This document shows, one piece after another, positions 26,025-36,165 of a stretch of DNA of 64,000 nucleotides. The position numbers and the translations under genes were made by a program. The notes beneath the pieces were generated by a model. The model did not search any database, was not told the DNA's origin, and saw nothing but the letters and a program-made list of their open reading frames with translations. Each line of letters begins with the position of its first letter. The first letter of the stretch is position 1. Source of the stretch: Desulfamplus sp. (GTDB lineage Bacteria; Desulfobacterota; Desulfobacteria; Desulfobacterales; Desulfobacteraceae); assembly GCA_015232455.1 (NCBI GenBank), contig JADFZQ010000014.1, forward strand, positions 20,941-84,940, given 5' to 3'.

Positions 26025-28637
26025 TTAAAAGAAATTCTCATCTGAAAATATATTTAGCTCTTCTGATACAGTTTCATTTTTTTGTTTTGTTTTACGTTTT
26101 ATCTTTCTATGTTCAAGAGTATTAAATTTCGGTTCAAGCAGCTCAAAAGGCTTATGGTTACTAACATCTATATTCTCTTGTTCGCCCCTTTTTTCAATCT
26201 CGTTCAAAATATCTTTTGCTCTCATTACCACCTTTTCTGGAACACCTGCAAGACGTGCAACTTGAATCCCATAACTTTTATTTGTGCCACCTTCAACAAG
26301 TCTTCTTAAAAAGATTATATTGTCATTAAACTCTTTGACAGCAATATTAAAATTTTTAACTCTTGGCTTTATCTTCTCAAGAGCGATAAGCTCATGGTAA
26401 TGGGTTGCAAAAAGAGTTTTGACTCCTATACCGTTAAGATCATGAAGATACTCGGCAACTGCCCATGCAATGCTTAAACCATCAAATGTGCTTGTCCCTC
26501 TTCCTATTTCATCTAAAATCACCAAACTGTTTTCGGTCGCATTATTTAAGATATTTGCAGTCTCTTCCATCTCAACCATAAATGTGCTTTGTCCTTGAGA
26601 GAGATTGTCAAGTGCCCCAACTCTTGTAAAGATTCTGTCAGTAATGGCAATAGATGCCTCTGATGCTGGAACAAACGAGCCAGTATGAGCCATTAAAACT
26701 AAAAGAGCAACTTGACGCAAAACAGTTGATTTGCCAGCCATATTAGGACCTGTGATGATTAAAAGCTGGTTAGTCTCATTATTTAAGATTACGCTGTTTG
26801 GCACATATCGCTCTCCGTCAATCATCTTTTCAACAACTGGGTGGCGTCCATCAATAATTGAGATAGTTTGTTCACTGTTAATTTTAGGTCTTGTGTAGTT
26901 ACTTAAATCTGCATTCTCAGCAAAACAAAGCAATACATCTACAGTTGCTAAGAAGCGAGCCATTTTCAATATTGACGATGTCTTTGCCACAATCTGCTCT
27001 CTTATTTCAGAAAATATTTCATATTCAAGAGCTGCTCTTCTATCTTCAGCATTTAAAACCTTAGACTCAACTTGTTTTAACTCTTCTGTGATAAATCTTT
27101 CAGCATTTACAAGTGTTTGCTTTCTTATGTAATGAGCTGGTACTGATGATGCTTGCCCCTTTGAGACCTCTATAAAATAACCAAAAACCTTGTTAAATTT
27201 TATCTTAAGAGAACTTAAACCAGTTTTCTCTTTTTCCTTTAACCCCTCTTTTACTATCCACGCTTTTCCGTTTTCTGAAAGTTCAATGAGTTCATCAAGT
27301 TTGCCATTAAATCCTGTTTTTATCATCTGCCCTTCATTTAGAACCATTGGGGCATCTTCACGAATAGCAGATTCAATAAGATTTGCAATCTCCATAAGTT
27401 CTAAAGCAACTACTTCACCATGCTTTAAATCTTTTAACAGAGATGAATGGAACTGATTGAGATTATTTAGAATTTCAGGTAACTTTAAGAGAGAGTTTTT
27501 AAGAGAGAGCAAATCTCGTGCATTACCCTGACCCATTGAGATTTTACTTCCAAGACGCTCAAGATCATAAACAGACTTTAGATTTATTCGCAATGCTGTT
27601 CTAAGTTGTTTTTCCTTAAAAGCCTCTTGAACTGCATCAAGCCTTAGTTCGATCTCAGCTTTATCTTTTAACGGATAACGAAGCCAATTCTTAAGAAGCC
27701 TTGCACCCATAGCTGTAACGGTTTTATCAAGAACACTTATCAAAGAGCCTCTTTTATCAGAAGTTTCAATATTTTTAAGAAGCTCAAGGTTTTTGCACGA
27801 TCGATCATCAATGACGAGAAAGCTGTTTAAGTAGTATGATTGGATAGATGTGATATGTTTGGTATCTTGGAGTTGAGTCTCTTGAATATATGAGATAATT
27901 GCTCCAGCAGCAGAGATTCCAGCATTAAGTTCTTCGCAGCCAAATCCTTTAAGACTTCGAGTTTTAAATTTATCCATAAGCCTATCTTTGGCATCAGGAA
28001 ACTTAAAGTTGTTTTTTTCAAGATATGTAATGCTTTTGTGAGAAAAGCGTTTGCGAATATAGTTGTAAGTTGGGTCACTCTTGAAATTAATGGGAAGCAA
28101 AATTTCGCTTGGATCAACTCGTAAAACTTCATCTAAAAGATCATCAGGAATTTTTCCATTATTTGTCTTAGTTTGGGTTGTCTTAAAAGTGCCAGTTGAA
28201 ATATCAAGCCACGCTAATCCTGCATCGTTTTCAAATAGAGAGAGTGCAAGAAGGTAGTTGTTGGAATTTCTATCAAGCAGATTCTCATTTAAAATCATAC
28301 CCGGGGTTATAACACGAACAACTTCACGGCGAACTAAACCTTTTGCATCTTCTGCATCTTCAACCTGTTCACAAACTGCAACTTTGCAGCCATTTTCAAT
28401 AAGTTTTGAGATATAGGCATCAGCAGCACGATAAGGTACGCCGCAAAGAGGGATTGCATCATCTTGCTGTTTATTTCTGGAAGTTAGTGTAATTTCTAAG
28501 ATTGCAGATGCTTTTATTGCATCATCATGGAACATCTCGTAGAAATCACCCATTCTGTAGAATAGAATAGAATCAGGGTATTTTTTTTTGATGGAAAAGT
28601 ATTGCTCCATCATGGGGGTATGTTTTTGAATGGTCAT
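26025..28637 (-). CDS. mutS: DNA mismatch repair protein MutS
   Basis: 870 residues, full-length MutS1. The mismatch-reading GDFYEMF (Phe-x-Glu, about residue 31-37) is present, as are the connector and lever domains. The ATPase has Walker A ITGPNMAGKSTVLRQ, ILDEIGRGTSTFDG (Walker B and signature) and ATHYHEL. The C-terminus lacks a long tetramerisation tail. No mutL is in the window. Confidence 0.97.
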   Translation of the reverse strand: MTIQKHTPMMEQYFSIKKKYPDSILFYRMGDFYEMFHDDAIKASAILEITLTSRNKQQDDAIPLCGVPYRAADAYISKLIENGCKVAVCEQVEDAEDAKGLVRREVVRVITPGMILNENLLDRNSNNYLLALSLFENDAGLAWLDISTGTFKTTQTKTNNGKIPDDLLDEVLRVDPSEILLPINFKSDPTYNYIRKRFSHKSITYLEKNNFKFPDAKDRLMDKFKTRSLKGFGCEELNAGISAAGAIISYIQETQLQDTKHITSIQSYYLNSFLVIDDRSCKNLELLKNIETSDKRGSLISVLDKTVTAMGARLLKNWLRYPLKDKAEIELRLDAVQEAFKEKQLRTALRINLKSVYDLERLGSKISMGQGNARDLLSLKNSLLKLPEILNNLNQFHSSLLKDLKHGEVVALELMEIANLIESAIREDAPMVLNEGQMIKTGFNGKLDELIELSENGKAWIVKEGLKEKEKTGLSSLKIKFNKVFGYFIEVSKGQASSVPAHYIRKQTLVNAERFITEELKQVESKVLNAEDRRAALEYEIFSEIREQIVAKTSSILKMARFLATVDVLLCFAENADLSNYTRPKINSEQTISIIDGRHPVVEKMIDGERYVPNSVILNNETNQLLIITGPNMAGKSTVLRQVALLVLMAHTGSFVPASEASIAITDRIFTRVGALDNLSQGQSTFMVEMEETANILNNATENSLVILDEIGRGTSTFDGLSIAWAVAEYLHDLNGIGVKTLFATHYHELIALEKIKPRVKNFNIAVKEFNDNIIFLRRLVEGGTNKSYGIQVARLAGVPEKVVMRAKDILNEIEKRGEQENIDVSNHKPFELLEPKFNTLEHRKIKRKTKQKNETVSEELNIFSDENFF

Positions 28638-28698
28638 CTTTTTAAATCGCCCCCTCTATTTTTAAGAAGGGGTTGTGGAGGTGAGAGGTTTGAAAGAG

Positions 28699-29154
28699 TT
28701 ATGCTTTATTTAGATTTACTGATTGTTGAACCTCTTCTTGGTTATAGTTTGTATCTTGATTCTCTACTAAAGTTGACTCCCTTTCAGGCAGCAAGCTGTC
28801 GTTATTTATTGCACTACCCTCAATGGAGTTGTTTTGCTTAAATGTTTCAAGTTCAGCTTTGAGAGACTCAATAGTGTCAGTCTGTGAAAGAATAGTTTTG
28901 TTAAGCTGTTTGATATTTTTCATTGATCTAAATTTTGAGACCAAACCAACATAACCAGCAATTAAGACTCCTATAATCAAGCAGCCACCCAAATAGGCAA
29001 CATTCTCAATAGCAGGGGCTGTCCATTGGAATTTTTCAGGAACAAGAACTAAAGATAGAGCTTGTTTTGCAAAGAAATATGCTCTGTTTTGATAAATAAC
29101 AAGTGCTACAAAGATGATGACAAGTAGTCCTAAGGTAAGTTTAAACTTTTTCAT
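28699..29154 (-). CDS. LapA-like membrane protein (DUF1049)
   Basis: 151 residues: two membrane segments (about 6-22 LTLGLLVIIFVALVIY and 50-72 VAYLGGCLIIGVLIAGYVGLV), then a coiled coil (KNIKQLNKTILSQTDTIESLKAELETFK) and a polar, Asn/Gln-rich tail. This matches LapA/DUF1049 proteins, which in E. coli work with LapB in lipopolysaccharide assembly. GGAGG precedes the ATG. It lies between mutS and the megasynthase; no lapB neighbour is present. Confidence 0.7.
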   Translation of the reverse strand: MKKFKLTLGLLVIIFVALVIYQNRAYFFAKQALSLVLVPEKFQWTAPAIENVAYLGGCLIIGVLIAGYVGLVSKFRSMKNIKQLNKTILSQTDTIESLKAELETFKQNNSIEGSAINNDSLLPERESTLVENQDTNYNQEEVQQSVNLNKA

Positions 29155-29378
29155 AATGGACCTCCAATTGGCTTTTATTGTGTAAATTTAATGTCAAATC
29201 AATGACTTTAACTAAAAATGTTACTGAATAATAGAACAATAATATATTTTTTTCAATCCTTAGTTTTTTCATTAAGTATATTTTAAAAGTTAAGATTTTA
29301 TCAGTTGTCAAATCAACGGGAAGTCCTCCTTTTCTCTTTGATTCTATATATTTACTCGCTTTATTTTTTTAAAAAAGC

Positions 29379-32300
29379 TTATCTTTTATTCCAAAATAAC
29401 TCTATCTCTCTCTTAGGTAAACCAACAATTCTCATTCCCATGTTTTTATAAAGAACAATTCTGTGGTCATCAGAAAACATGTGGGTATCTGCAATAATAT
29501 ATGGCTCATAAACTTCTTCTATGGTTTCAATAAAATGTTCTTTATTCCCATAGAGTAGCTGATTCGCAATTAGCAAGCCAGTTTTATCATCTGAGACACT
29601 TTTATACCCAATCTCTTTAATCTCAATCTCATATCTTGCTTTTTTAGTCTCTGTTGTTACTGGACCTCTGCATTTTAAATCGCTTTCAACGCCCTGAATA
29701 ATATCATAAAACGGCTCATCTTTTGTAGTTATCCAGCCAATTCTTTGGGTAAAGATGCGTAAAGCATGGGCACAACACTCATACATCAAAGTTCCGGGCA
29801 TAACCATATCATCAACAAAGTGGCAGGTTAAAAACCAATCGTCAGGGTGAATATCAGCCTCTGCACTTATAAAACCCAATCCAAATCTTCCGCCATTTGG
29901 GTCTAATTCAAGAACTCTGTCAATTAGGTGCATTCTGCCTTTATTATTGGTTAGCTTCTCTTCTATGCACTCTTCTGAAATGTTATTTTCAGAGACCCTA
30001 ATGCCCGGAAGTCTTAAGTTTTTACCAAGTAAAATTTTCTCAAACTGCTTTCCAAAACATGCCTCAAGGTTTCCAACTCTAAGATGTTCAACTTGCTCGT
30101 CTGTATAACTTTCTCTGTAAACAGGAATTACGGGTGAAAACTTAATCACCTCTTTTTGTGGTATACAGCTCTTTATATTATCCTTTGTAATAGGCTCAAG
30201 CTCCTCTTTTTTTAGGATAATTCCACCTGAGTTCTTAACCTCATCAAGTGTAAAAAAGCCAGCACAACCATCACGCATAGAGATTAAAAGTTCAGGTTTT
30301 ATCTTTGTGTTATTCCTAATATTAATAAATCCCTGATAGTGAAAGAAAAAAAGGTATATGTCGCCTTGCTTTAAAAACCTCTCAATCTCGATATGATATT
30401 CTATAGTTTCATTTTGTTCTGGTAAGGTTCTGTGAAAGGTTACTTTAGCATCAAGAAGGCGGTATCTGCGTCTGCCTTTAACAGCATGGTCAATTCCAAG
30501 CCATGAGCATAGAAAAAGATCAGCTTGCCCAGCTTCAATTGAGATTGAAACAGGAGCTTTACCACCATCTAAATACCATACATCAGGCTTGACATCATGT
30601 TGAGTTATAATTTTACCAGAATTTAAAGATAACATCTGACCTTGAATATCCATGATGCGATCCACCAGCATAAGCGGCTCATCAGGCAGACGGACTCTGA
30701 CGGGATAGGTATCAATAATTTTAAAGGAGTCTCCCAAAACATTAGAAGCTAAACCAGTTGCAAACTCCATGCACATATTCCGGTCAAAAAGAGGAGATGG
30801 CTCTTTTGGTTCTAAAGGTAGTGTTTGTGGCCGGGATAGGTGAAGCAATTGAGAAGCAGTTTCAGATGAGTGAATCAATTGGTAATCAAATTCTGGTGAA
30901 TTCGATTGAGAAGTAAGTTCTGGTGAACTCAATTGAGAAACAATTTCTGGCGATTCAATCAACTGAGAAGCAATTTGAGTTAAACATGAAAATTGCCTTT
31001 CCAATGCCAGCATATTTTTTTGTGAAAATTCTAAAAATTTGACATGGGCATCTGCGGTTATTTTTCCAGATTTAAAAATTTCTGGAGCAGGGTTTTTATT
31101 AATATTATATTGTAGAGACTCAATGCCGTGCGTCTCTACTTGTTCGTTAATCTCTACTTGTTCGTTAATCTCTACCTGTTCGTTAATCTCTACCTGTTCG
31201 TTAATCTCTACCTGTTCGTTAATCTCTACCTGTTCGTTGGTTAATATGGCATTTAGGTTAGAATCTAACAATCCAGCATCTTCAATTAAGGCGGAACTAC
31301 TAAAAAGAGTATCAAGAGCCTTGTAAAGAGTTATCTCCTCATCTTCATCTTTTGAGCTTGCAGATAGCGAGACCGCAAGATGTGGCTTGTTTGCAAGTAT
31401 TTTACTTACAGCTCGAGTGCATGAAGAACCCGGACCCATCTCAATAAAGATTCTGACACCATCATTCCATGCGTTTTCAATAAGCTCTGTGTAGTCAAAT
31501 CCATAAAGAGCCTGATTTAGTATAGATTGTGCGGTTGCCTCTGTTGAAGGAGTATATTTTTTGCCAGAATAACAGCTATAAAAATCAATATTTTCAGGCG
31601 GGTTACACTCAAATTTGTGCAAATTTAGGTACTCTTCTTCACACTCTTTTGCAATAGGGCAATGGACAGTAACAACGCCATCAAGATACATTGCTCCACA
31701 GCCTGTCTCTTTAATAAAATTTTCAAGCTGCTCGGCACTGCCGCCAATTACACACTCATCATAAGTATTGACAATAAGCAGATAGAGTTTGTCATATCTA
31801 CCTGATTTACTTTCAGATTGAGCAGATTTAATTATACTTTTAACAAAATCTTTGCTTCTATTTATAGCCGCAACCCGCCATTGAGGAGTGTCACTATCTT
31901 TTAACCCCCACGCTTTTTTAGCCGCAATGTAATCTCCTGAAAGTTTTTTAGTAAAAAGATCAGATTTCTCCATTCTTTTTAGCATATCCTCAGGATCACT
32001 CCATACTCCTAAGGAGAATAATCCAGCAGTCTCACCAAGACTATGACCAATGCAAACATCAGGTTTTAGTCCAAATTTTTCAGCAATACGTGTCATAAAA
32101 ACGCCAAAAGAGACCTGACCAAATATCATATTGTGAGCATGGCTGTTGATAAGATTTAACGCATCTTGTTCCCAACCATCTTCATAAGATAAACGTTTAG
32201 GATAATATAAATCTGGCAATATTCGTCTATTTAAAGATGCACCAGACTCTTCCATCTGCCGCAAAATATCTGGAAACATAATTCCAAGTTTTCGTCCCAT

Positions 32301-35300
32301 TCCAATAAAATGGTTGCCTGAACCAGGATATAAAAAGGCGATTTTTCCAGCTTTAGCAATCTTTCTAAACTTGCTTATTTTTCCAATTAATTTGGTCTTA
32401 TCAATTAGTTCAGTCTTATCAATTAATTGAGTGACATCTTTTTGTAAAAAGTTAGAAAATTTATTTTGCTCTATTCCAAATGGATTTTCTCTCTCTTTAT
32501 CTATCTTTGATTTCGCCAAATAATCAGGTGGAACGATGAACTCTTCAAGCACAACATGAGAAGATGAACCATCAGTTGTAAGTGAAGCTGCAACTGCTAT
32601 CCGCCTCTTTTTTTCTCTTACTTTATTATCTCCTGCCTCTTCTTGCATCCAAAAAGCTGGAAATTTGGGAAAATAAAATGGGTTGGTACTCAATTTAGTA
32701 TTTTCCAATTTAATATTCTCTGATGCCTTAGTTGTAGCCAAAGAGGTCGCAGGAGATATAAATTTTGGCAAAGATGGAATAATTTGATGATAAACTGCAA
32801 GTGAAGATTGAATTATTGAAAGAAGACCAGAAACGGCGTTTGTATCTCCAAAAGTTGCCGATGTTGAAGTAATTGCAAGGTGATTTTTACTTGTTTTGGT
32901 TTGATTCGTTTCAAGTTGGCTTTTAGTAATTAAATTTTGTAGAGCGTTTAATTCAATAGAATCTTCGTAATAATCTCCGCTTCCGTGTGCTTGATAAAGC
33001 CCAACATCAGAAATTGAGATTTCAGCGTCATTTAGAGTGTTTAAAAGTGAGGTTGTGTAACTATTATCTTTCTTACCAGACACCACTCCACCTGACGCTG
33101 TTCCAGCTCCTTTAATAACAGCATAAATTCTATCACCATCTTTTTGAGCCTGCTCAAGAGTTTTAAGAACTATAGCTGCCGCACCTTCGGAAGGAAAAAC
33201 CCCTTTTGTTTTACTGTCAAGTGGGGCAGACTCATCGTAGGAATTAGCGTAATTTCTTAATGTCCGATTTAATGTATCCTGCCTTATATCTCCTGACATA
33301 TCAACACAACCACAAAGGAATGTATTAGTTTCGCCTCTTTGTAAAGATTCTATTGCAATTTCAATAGCTTTCATGCCCGATGCTGCACCTGAAGAGATTG
33401 TAAAACATGGTCCGCCAATTTTAAATTCTCTTGCAACTCTGCTTGCAACAATTCCACCAAGTGCCCCAAGTGTCCGCTCTGCTGTGAGTGATGGATAAAT
33501 ATTATTATTATCTTCTCTATTTTCTAACTCTTTGTGCAAACAAGTATTGTCAGATTCTTTGATTTTTAGTTGTCTATTTTTCCAGCTTAGATGAAAGTTG
33601 GTTGCACCATAATCAAATTCAATTCCAATTGCTGCACCAAAATCTGTGCGGATTCTCTTTTTTTCTGGTCTTGGAGATATTCCAGCATCTTTAATTGCAC
33701 CCATTGCGGCTTTAAGCATAATGATATGTTGAGGCAGTAAATCTTTTATCTGATTTGGCGGAATGTGAAACTCCCCAGTATATGTGGTTAAATTCTTTAT
33801 CCATAAACCATTTGACTCTTTAATAGGTTGCTCTTCAAAAATAGATTGCTTTTCAAAATTTGGATTCTCATAACAGCTATCATAATTAGAGAGACCATCA
33901 TAATTGGTTTTATTTCCAATACTACTAATACCGCCCCTAAATAGTTGCTTTTTGAAAGATTCAAGGTTCATTGCAGCAGATGTGATAACTTCCATTCCAA
34001 TAATTGCAATTGGTTTTCTCTGAATAGATTTTTCCTTAGATATGGGAACTTGTACCTGAACTCTCTCTTTGCAAAACTCCTCAACAAGAATATGGGCATT
34101 AATTCCACCAAAACCAAACGCACTAATACCAGCCCTTCTTGCTGCAAAATTATTCTTTTTACAACCTCTTAGTAAATCGTTGTTGGCACTACATTTTGGG
34201 AGCAAACCACTATTTAAAAGAGCTGGTTTCCACTCTTGCGGCTCTGTTTGAACATAAAATGGAGTTGTGTGAAGCGGGCTGTCAGGGGAAGGTTCAGAAA
34301 AATTTAAAGAAGGAGGCAGCATTTTTGAATCTATGGCAAGCAAAGTTTTTATAAATCCAGCAACGCCGGCAGCAGTTAGAAGATGACCTATCATTGACTT
34401 TATAGAACCAATTGCACAAATATTTTGAACACCATCTCTTTTTTTGTGAAAAACTCTATCTCCTGCTTTATGGAAATCAGCTTTTATATTTTGAGATTCC
34501 ATTCTTGTTTTATTTTGCTTAACAACATTATAACTTTCAATTAATCCAGCATCTTGCCAAAGAGCTGCCAAAGAATTAAGCTCGATATTATCTCCAACTG
34601 GTGTTCCAGAGCCATGACACTCAATATATTGGACATCAGAAGGCAGCCAGCCAGCACTCTTGTAAGCATTTTTCATAGCACGAACCTGCCCCTCTGACGC
34701 TGGAGCAACAAGATTACCCTCAATATCGTTTGACCAACCAGCACCAGCAATAACTCCCCAAATATGGTCGCCGCATTTAATTGCATCTTCAAGACGCTTT
34801 AAAACAACAATCCCAGCACCTTCACCAACCACAAGACCATCTGCATTTTTATCAAAAGGTGAGCATCTGCCTGATGGAGATAATGCTCTAAGTTGTGTAA
34901 AACCAATTTGAGTATAAAGAGAATCTGGTCGTGATACTCCGCCTGCAACCATCATATCAACCTTACCAGAATCTAATTTTTCACAGGCAATTTTAATTGC
35001 ATAAAGCGAAGATGCACAAGCTGCATCAAGGGTGAAACTTCCACCCATCAAACCCATTGCCTGTGCAAGAATAGCCGCTGGTGCAGAGACCATTTTTGCT
35101 GAAAGGGCATCTAAAGCTGTAATGGAATCTAAATTAGAATTTGCAATGGATAAATTAGGAGTAATAATGGAATTGAAATTAGGATTTATGGTCAAAAAGG
35201 CTTGCATACCATTTGGCGGGCAAGCTCTTTTTTGTTCCATAACTATCTGCCAAGCAAGTTCAGATGATTTGGCAGTCGGCAGAGCAATTGCAGCTAAAAC

Positions 35301-35648
35301 AACCCCTGTTTTTTTTCTTATCTCTTGATTACTCCAACATTGAGATAAAGCGTCTCGCCCTGTATGGAGAACCATCTTGTGCAGTGGATCAAGTCCAAGC
35401 AATATATCAGAAGAAATCAAAAAATCAGAAGAGTCAAATTCAAATCTATCTACAACTCCTGCTCTTTTAGAACAAGCTGTGTCTGGTCTGTAATCTGAGG
35501 CAATTACCTCTTGAGCATCTATAATCCAACGCTCTTGTGGAATATCAATTATGGATTCTCTCTTTTCCATGATATTGCGGTTAAACTCTTTTGTATTAAG
35601 AGAGTCGGGAAATATACAAGAGATTCCTACTACGGCAATTTTATTCAT
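29379..35648 (-). CDS. Pfa-type polyketide/polyunsaturated fatty-acid synthase, KS-CLF-AT-DH-DH
   Basis: A 2089-residue megasynthase. KS1 (about 1-530) has the catalytic Cys (about residue 210, DAACASSL) and both His (ECHGSGTP, SMIGHLLTAAG). The second KS (about 546-1010) reads ISSGAASG, so its Cys is Ala: a chain-length factor. An acyltransferase (about 1106-1420) carries FLYPGSGNHFIG and IGHSLGETAG. A low-complexity linker (about 1450-1640) contains tandem EQVEIN. Two FabA-like hot-dog dehydratase domains follow (about 1650-1800, and about 1870-2050 with HFVDDMVMPGTLMYE). No ACP, KR or ER is visible. The order matches PfaC, or the myxobacterial Pfa3 variants with an AT but without the acyltransferase at the end. 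The partner genes (PfaA, PfaD) are not in the window. The ATG has no clear ribosome site. Confidence 0.9.
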   Translation of the reverse strand: MNKIAVVGISCIFPDSLNTKEFNRNIMEKRESIIDIPQERWIIDAQEVIASDYRPDTACSKRAGVVDRFEFDSSDFLISSDILLGLDPLHKMVLHTGRDALSQCWSNQEIRKKTGVVLAAIALPTAKSSELAWQIVMEQKRACPPNGMQAFLTINPNFNSIITPNLSIANSNLDSITALDALSAKMVSAPAAILAQAMGLMGGSFTLDAACASSLYAIKIACEKLDSGKVDMMVAGGVSRPDSLYTQIGFTQLRALSPSGRCSPFDKNADGLVVGEGAGIVVLKRLEDAIKCGDHIWGVIAGAGWSNDIEGNLVAPASEGQVRAMKNAYKSAGWLPSDVQYIECHGSGTPVGDNIELNSLAALWQDAGLIESYNVVKQNKTRMESQNIKADFHKAGDRVFHKKRDGVQNICAIGSIKSMIGHLLTAAGVAGFIKTLLAIDSKMLPPSLNFSEPSPDSPLHTTPFYVQTEPQEWKPALLNSGLLPKCSANNDLLRGCKKNNFAARRAGISAFGFGGINAHILVEEFCKERVQVQVPISKEKSIQRKPIAIIGMEVITSAAMNLESFKKQLFRGGISSIGNKTNYDGLSNYDSCYENPNFEKQSIFEEQPIKESNGLWIKNLTTYTGEFHIPPNQIKDLLPQHIIMLKAAMGAIKDAGISPRPEKKRIRTDFGAAIGIEFDYGATNFHLSWKNRQLKIKESDNTCLHKELENREDNNNIYPSLTAERTLGALGGIVASRVAREFKIGGPCFTISSGAASGMKAIEIAIESLQRGETNTFLCGCVDMSGDIRQDTLNRTLRNYANSYDESAPLDSKTKGVFPSEGAAAIVLKTLEQAQKDGDRIYAVIKGAGTASGGVVSGKKDNSYTTSLLNTLNDAEISISDVGLYQAHGSGDYYEDSIELNALQNLITKSQLETNQTKTSKNHLAITSTSATFGDTNAVSGLLSIIQSSLAVYHQIIPSLPKFISPATSLATTKASENIKLENTKLSTNPFYFPKFPAFWMQEEAGDNKVREKKRRIAVAASLTTDGSSSHVVLEEFIVPPDYLAKSKIDKERENPFGIEQNKFSNFLQKDVTQLIDKTELIDKTKLIGKISKFRKIAKAGKIAFLYPGSGNHFIGMGRKLGIMFPDILRQMEESGASLNRRILPDLYYPKRLSYEDGWEQDALNLINSHAHNMIFGQVSFGVFMTRIAEKFGLKPDVCIGHSLGETAGLFSLGVWSDPEDMLKRMEKSDLFTKKLSGDYIAAKKAWGLKDSDTPQWRVAAINRSKDFVKSIIKSAQSESKSGRYDKLYLLIVNTYDECVIGGSAEQLENFIKETGCGAMYLDGVVTVHCPIAKECEEEYLNLHKFECNPPENIDFYSCYSGKKYTPSTEATAQSILNQALYGFDYTELIENAWNDGVRIFIEMGPGSSCTRAVSKILANKPHLAVSLSASSKDEDEEITLYKALDTLFSSSALIEDAGLLDSNLNAILTNEQVEINEQVEINEQVEINEQVEINEQVEINEQVETHGIESLQYNINKNPAPEIFKSGKITADAHVKFLEFSQKNMLALERQFSCLTQIASQLIESPEIVSQLSSPELTSQSNSPEFDYQLIHSSETASQLLHLSRPQTLPLEPKEPSPLFDRNMCMEFATGLASNVLGDSFKIIDTYPVRVRLPDEPLMLVDRIMDIQGQMLSLNSGKIITQHDVKPDVWYLDGGKAPVSISIEAGQADLFLCSWLGIDHAVKGRRRYRLLDAKVTFHRTLPEQNETIEYHIEIERFLKQGDIYLFFFHYQGFINIRNNTKIKPELLISMRDGCAGFFTLDEVKNSGGIILKKEELEPITKDNIKSCIPQKEVIKFSPVIPVYRESYTDEQVEHLRVGNLEACFGKQFEKILLGKNLRLPGIRVSENNISEECIEEKLTNNKGRMHLIDRVLELDPNGGRFGLGFISAEADIHPDDWFLTCHFVDDMVMPGTLMYECCAHALRIFTQRIGWITTKDEPFYDIIQGVESDLKCRGPVTTETKKARYEIEIKEIGYKSVSDDKTGLLIANQLLYGNKEHFIETIEEVYEPYIIADTHMFSDDHRIVLYKNMGMRIVGLPKREIELFWNKR
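31112..31139. repeat. Palindrome GTAGAGA...TCTCTAC inside the megasynthase gene
   Basis: A member of the family GTAGAGACGCACGGnCGTGCGTCTCTAC, with other copies at 35726-35752, 38132-38158 and 57428-57454. Here the left half is partly degenerate (GTAGAGACTCAATG) and the right half intact (CCGTGCGTCTCTAC). It is read in frame as part of the linker before the first DH domain, and the 18-bp tandem repeat at 31133-31240 overlaps its right arm. Confidence 0.75.
31133..31240. repeat. 18-bp tandem repeat, six units, coding for EQVEIN
   Basis: Units TCTCTAC[T/C]TGTTCGTTAA at 31133, 31151, 31169, 31187, 31205 and 31223 (the last diverged at its end). Multiples of three, so the megasynthase frame stays open. 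Located in the linker between AT and DH domains, where length change would be tolerated. Confidence 0.92.
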
Positions 35649-35703
35649 AATTAAGAATTTTATTAGTTACTCTACTGATAAGTTATACTGTTCAAGGTCA
35701 TAA

Positions 35704-35792
35704 AATTGAGTTCTTCCTAAACTGTATAGACGCACGGACGTGCGTCTATACTTAAATATAAAAAACTCAATTCATGCCCACTTAGAGTATAT
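35704..35792. repeat. Nested inverted repeat of about 88 bp, copy A
   Basis: Outer arms TTGAGTT...AACTCAA enclose the palindrome GTATAGACGCACGGACGTGCGTCTATAC. A related copy lies at 38113-38199, with the same flanks (CCTAAACTGTA, AAATATAAAAA, CTTAGAG). The two copies bracket the zinc-ribbon and hsp70 genes. No open reading frame, so a MITE-like or REP-like element. Confidence 0.8.
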
Positions 35793-35803
35793 GATTTTAT
35801 AGG

Positions 35804-36118
35804 CTATTTATACTCAGGGTTGTTTAATTGAGAAGTTTTTACTCTGTTCCATAACATATATCCTAAATCAAACTTATTGATAAGGATAGAAGCAGAGGCA
35901 AGAAGCCTTGCAGATTCAGGAGAGTAAAAGAGGGTAAGCGAACGGCGTGCATGAAAAAACATCTCGTGGAAATGGCTTTGCTCAAATGCAGCAATAGCTT
36001 TTTGTTGATGATACATTGCTTGGTTTTTTATATCCATAATTTGTCCAAGATAAGTTTTGCATCGATGGCACTCTTTTAAATCTTCCAACTGTGCATTACA
36101 TACAGGGCATAATGTCAT
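35804..36118 (-). CDS. Small zinc-ribbon protein of the Hsp70 island
   Basis: 104 residues. CPVCNAQLEDLKECHRC gives two CxxC pairs, a likely zinc ribbon, followed by an all-helical TPR-like part (KNQAMYHQQKAIAAFEQSHFHEMFFHARRSLTLFYSPESARLLASASIL). Start ATG at 36118 with AAGGA 7 bases upstream; an in-frame TTG at 36124 is less likely. Last gene of the island downstream of hsp70. Specific role unknown; perhaps a co-chaperone or client adaptor. Confidence 0.75.
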   Translation of the reverse strand: MTLCPVCNAQLEDLKECHRCKTYLGQIMDIKNQAMYHQQKAIAAFEQSHFHEMFFHARRSLTLFYSPESARLLASASILINKFDLGYMLWNRVKTSQLNNPEYK

Positions 36119-36165
36119 AAACAATCCTTGTTAGATTACTCTTAAAATGGTTATTATAAAAATAT

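Noticed and set aside
29155..29378. Terminator after the megasynthase
   Set aside because: Only A/T runs and weak short inverted repeats were seen in this 224-bp gap; not enough to call.
31133..31240. Possible CRISPR array (regular repeats)
   Set aside because: Units are contiguous without spacers, 18 bp, coding in frame; no cas genes in the window. A minisatellite. The same applies to 60553-60648 and 40441-40530.
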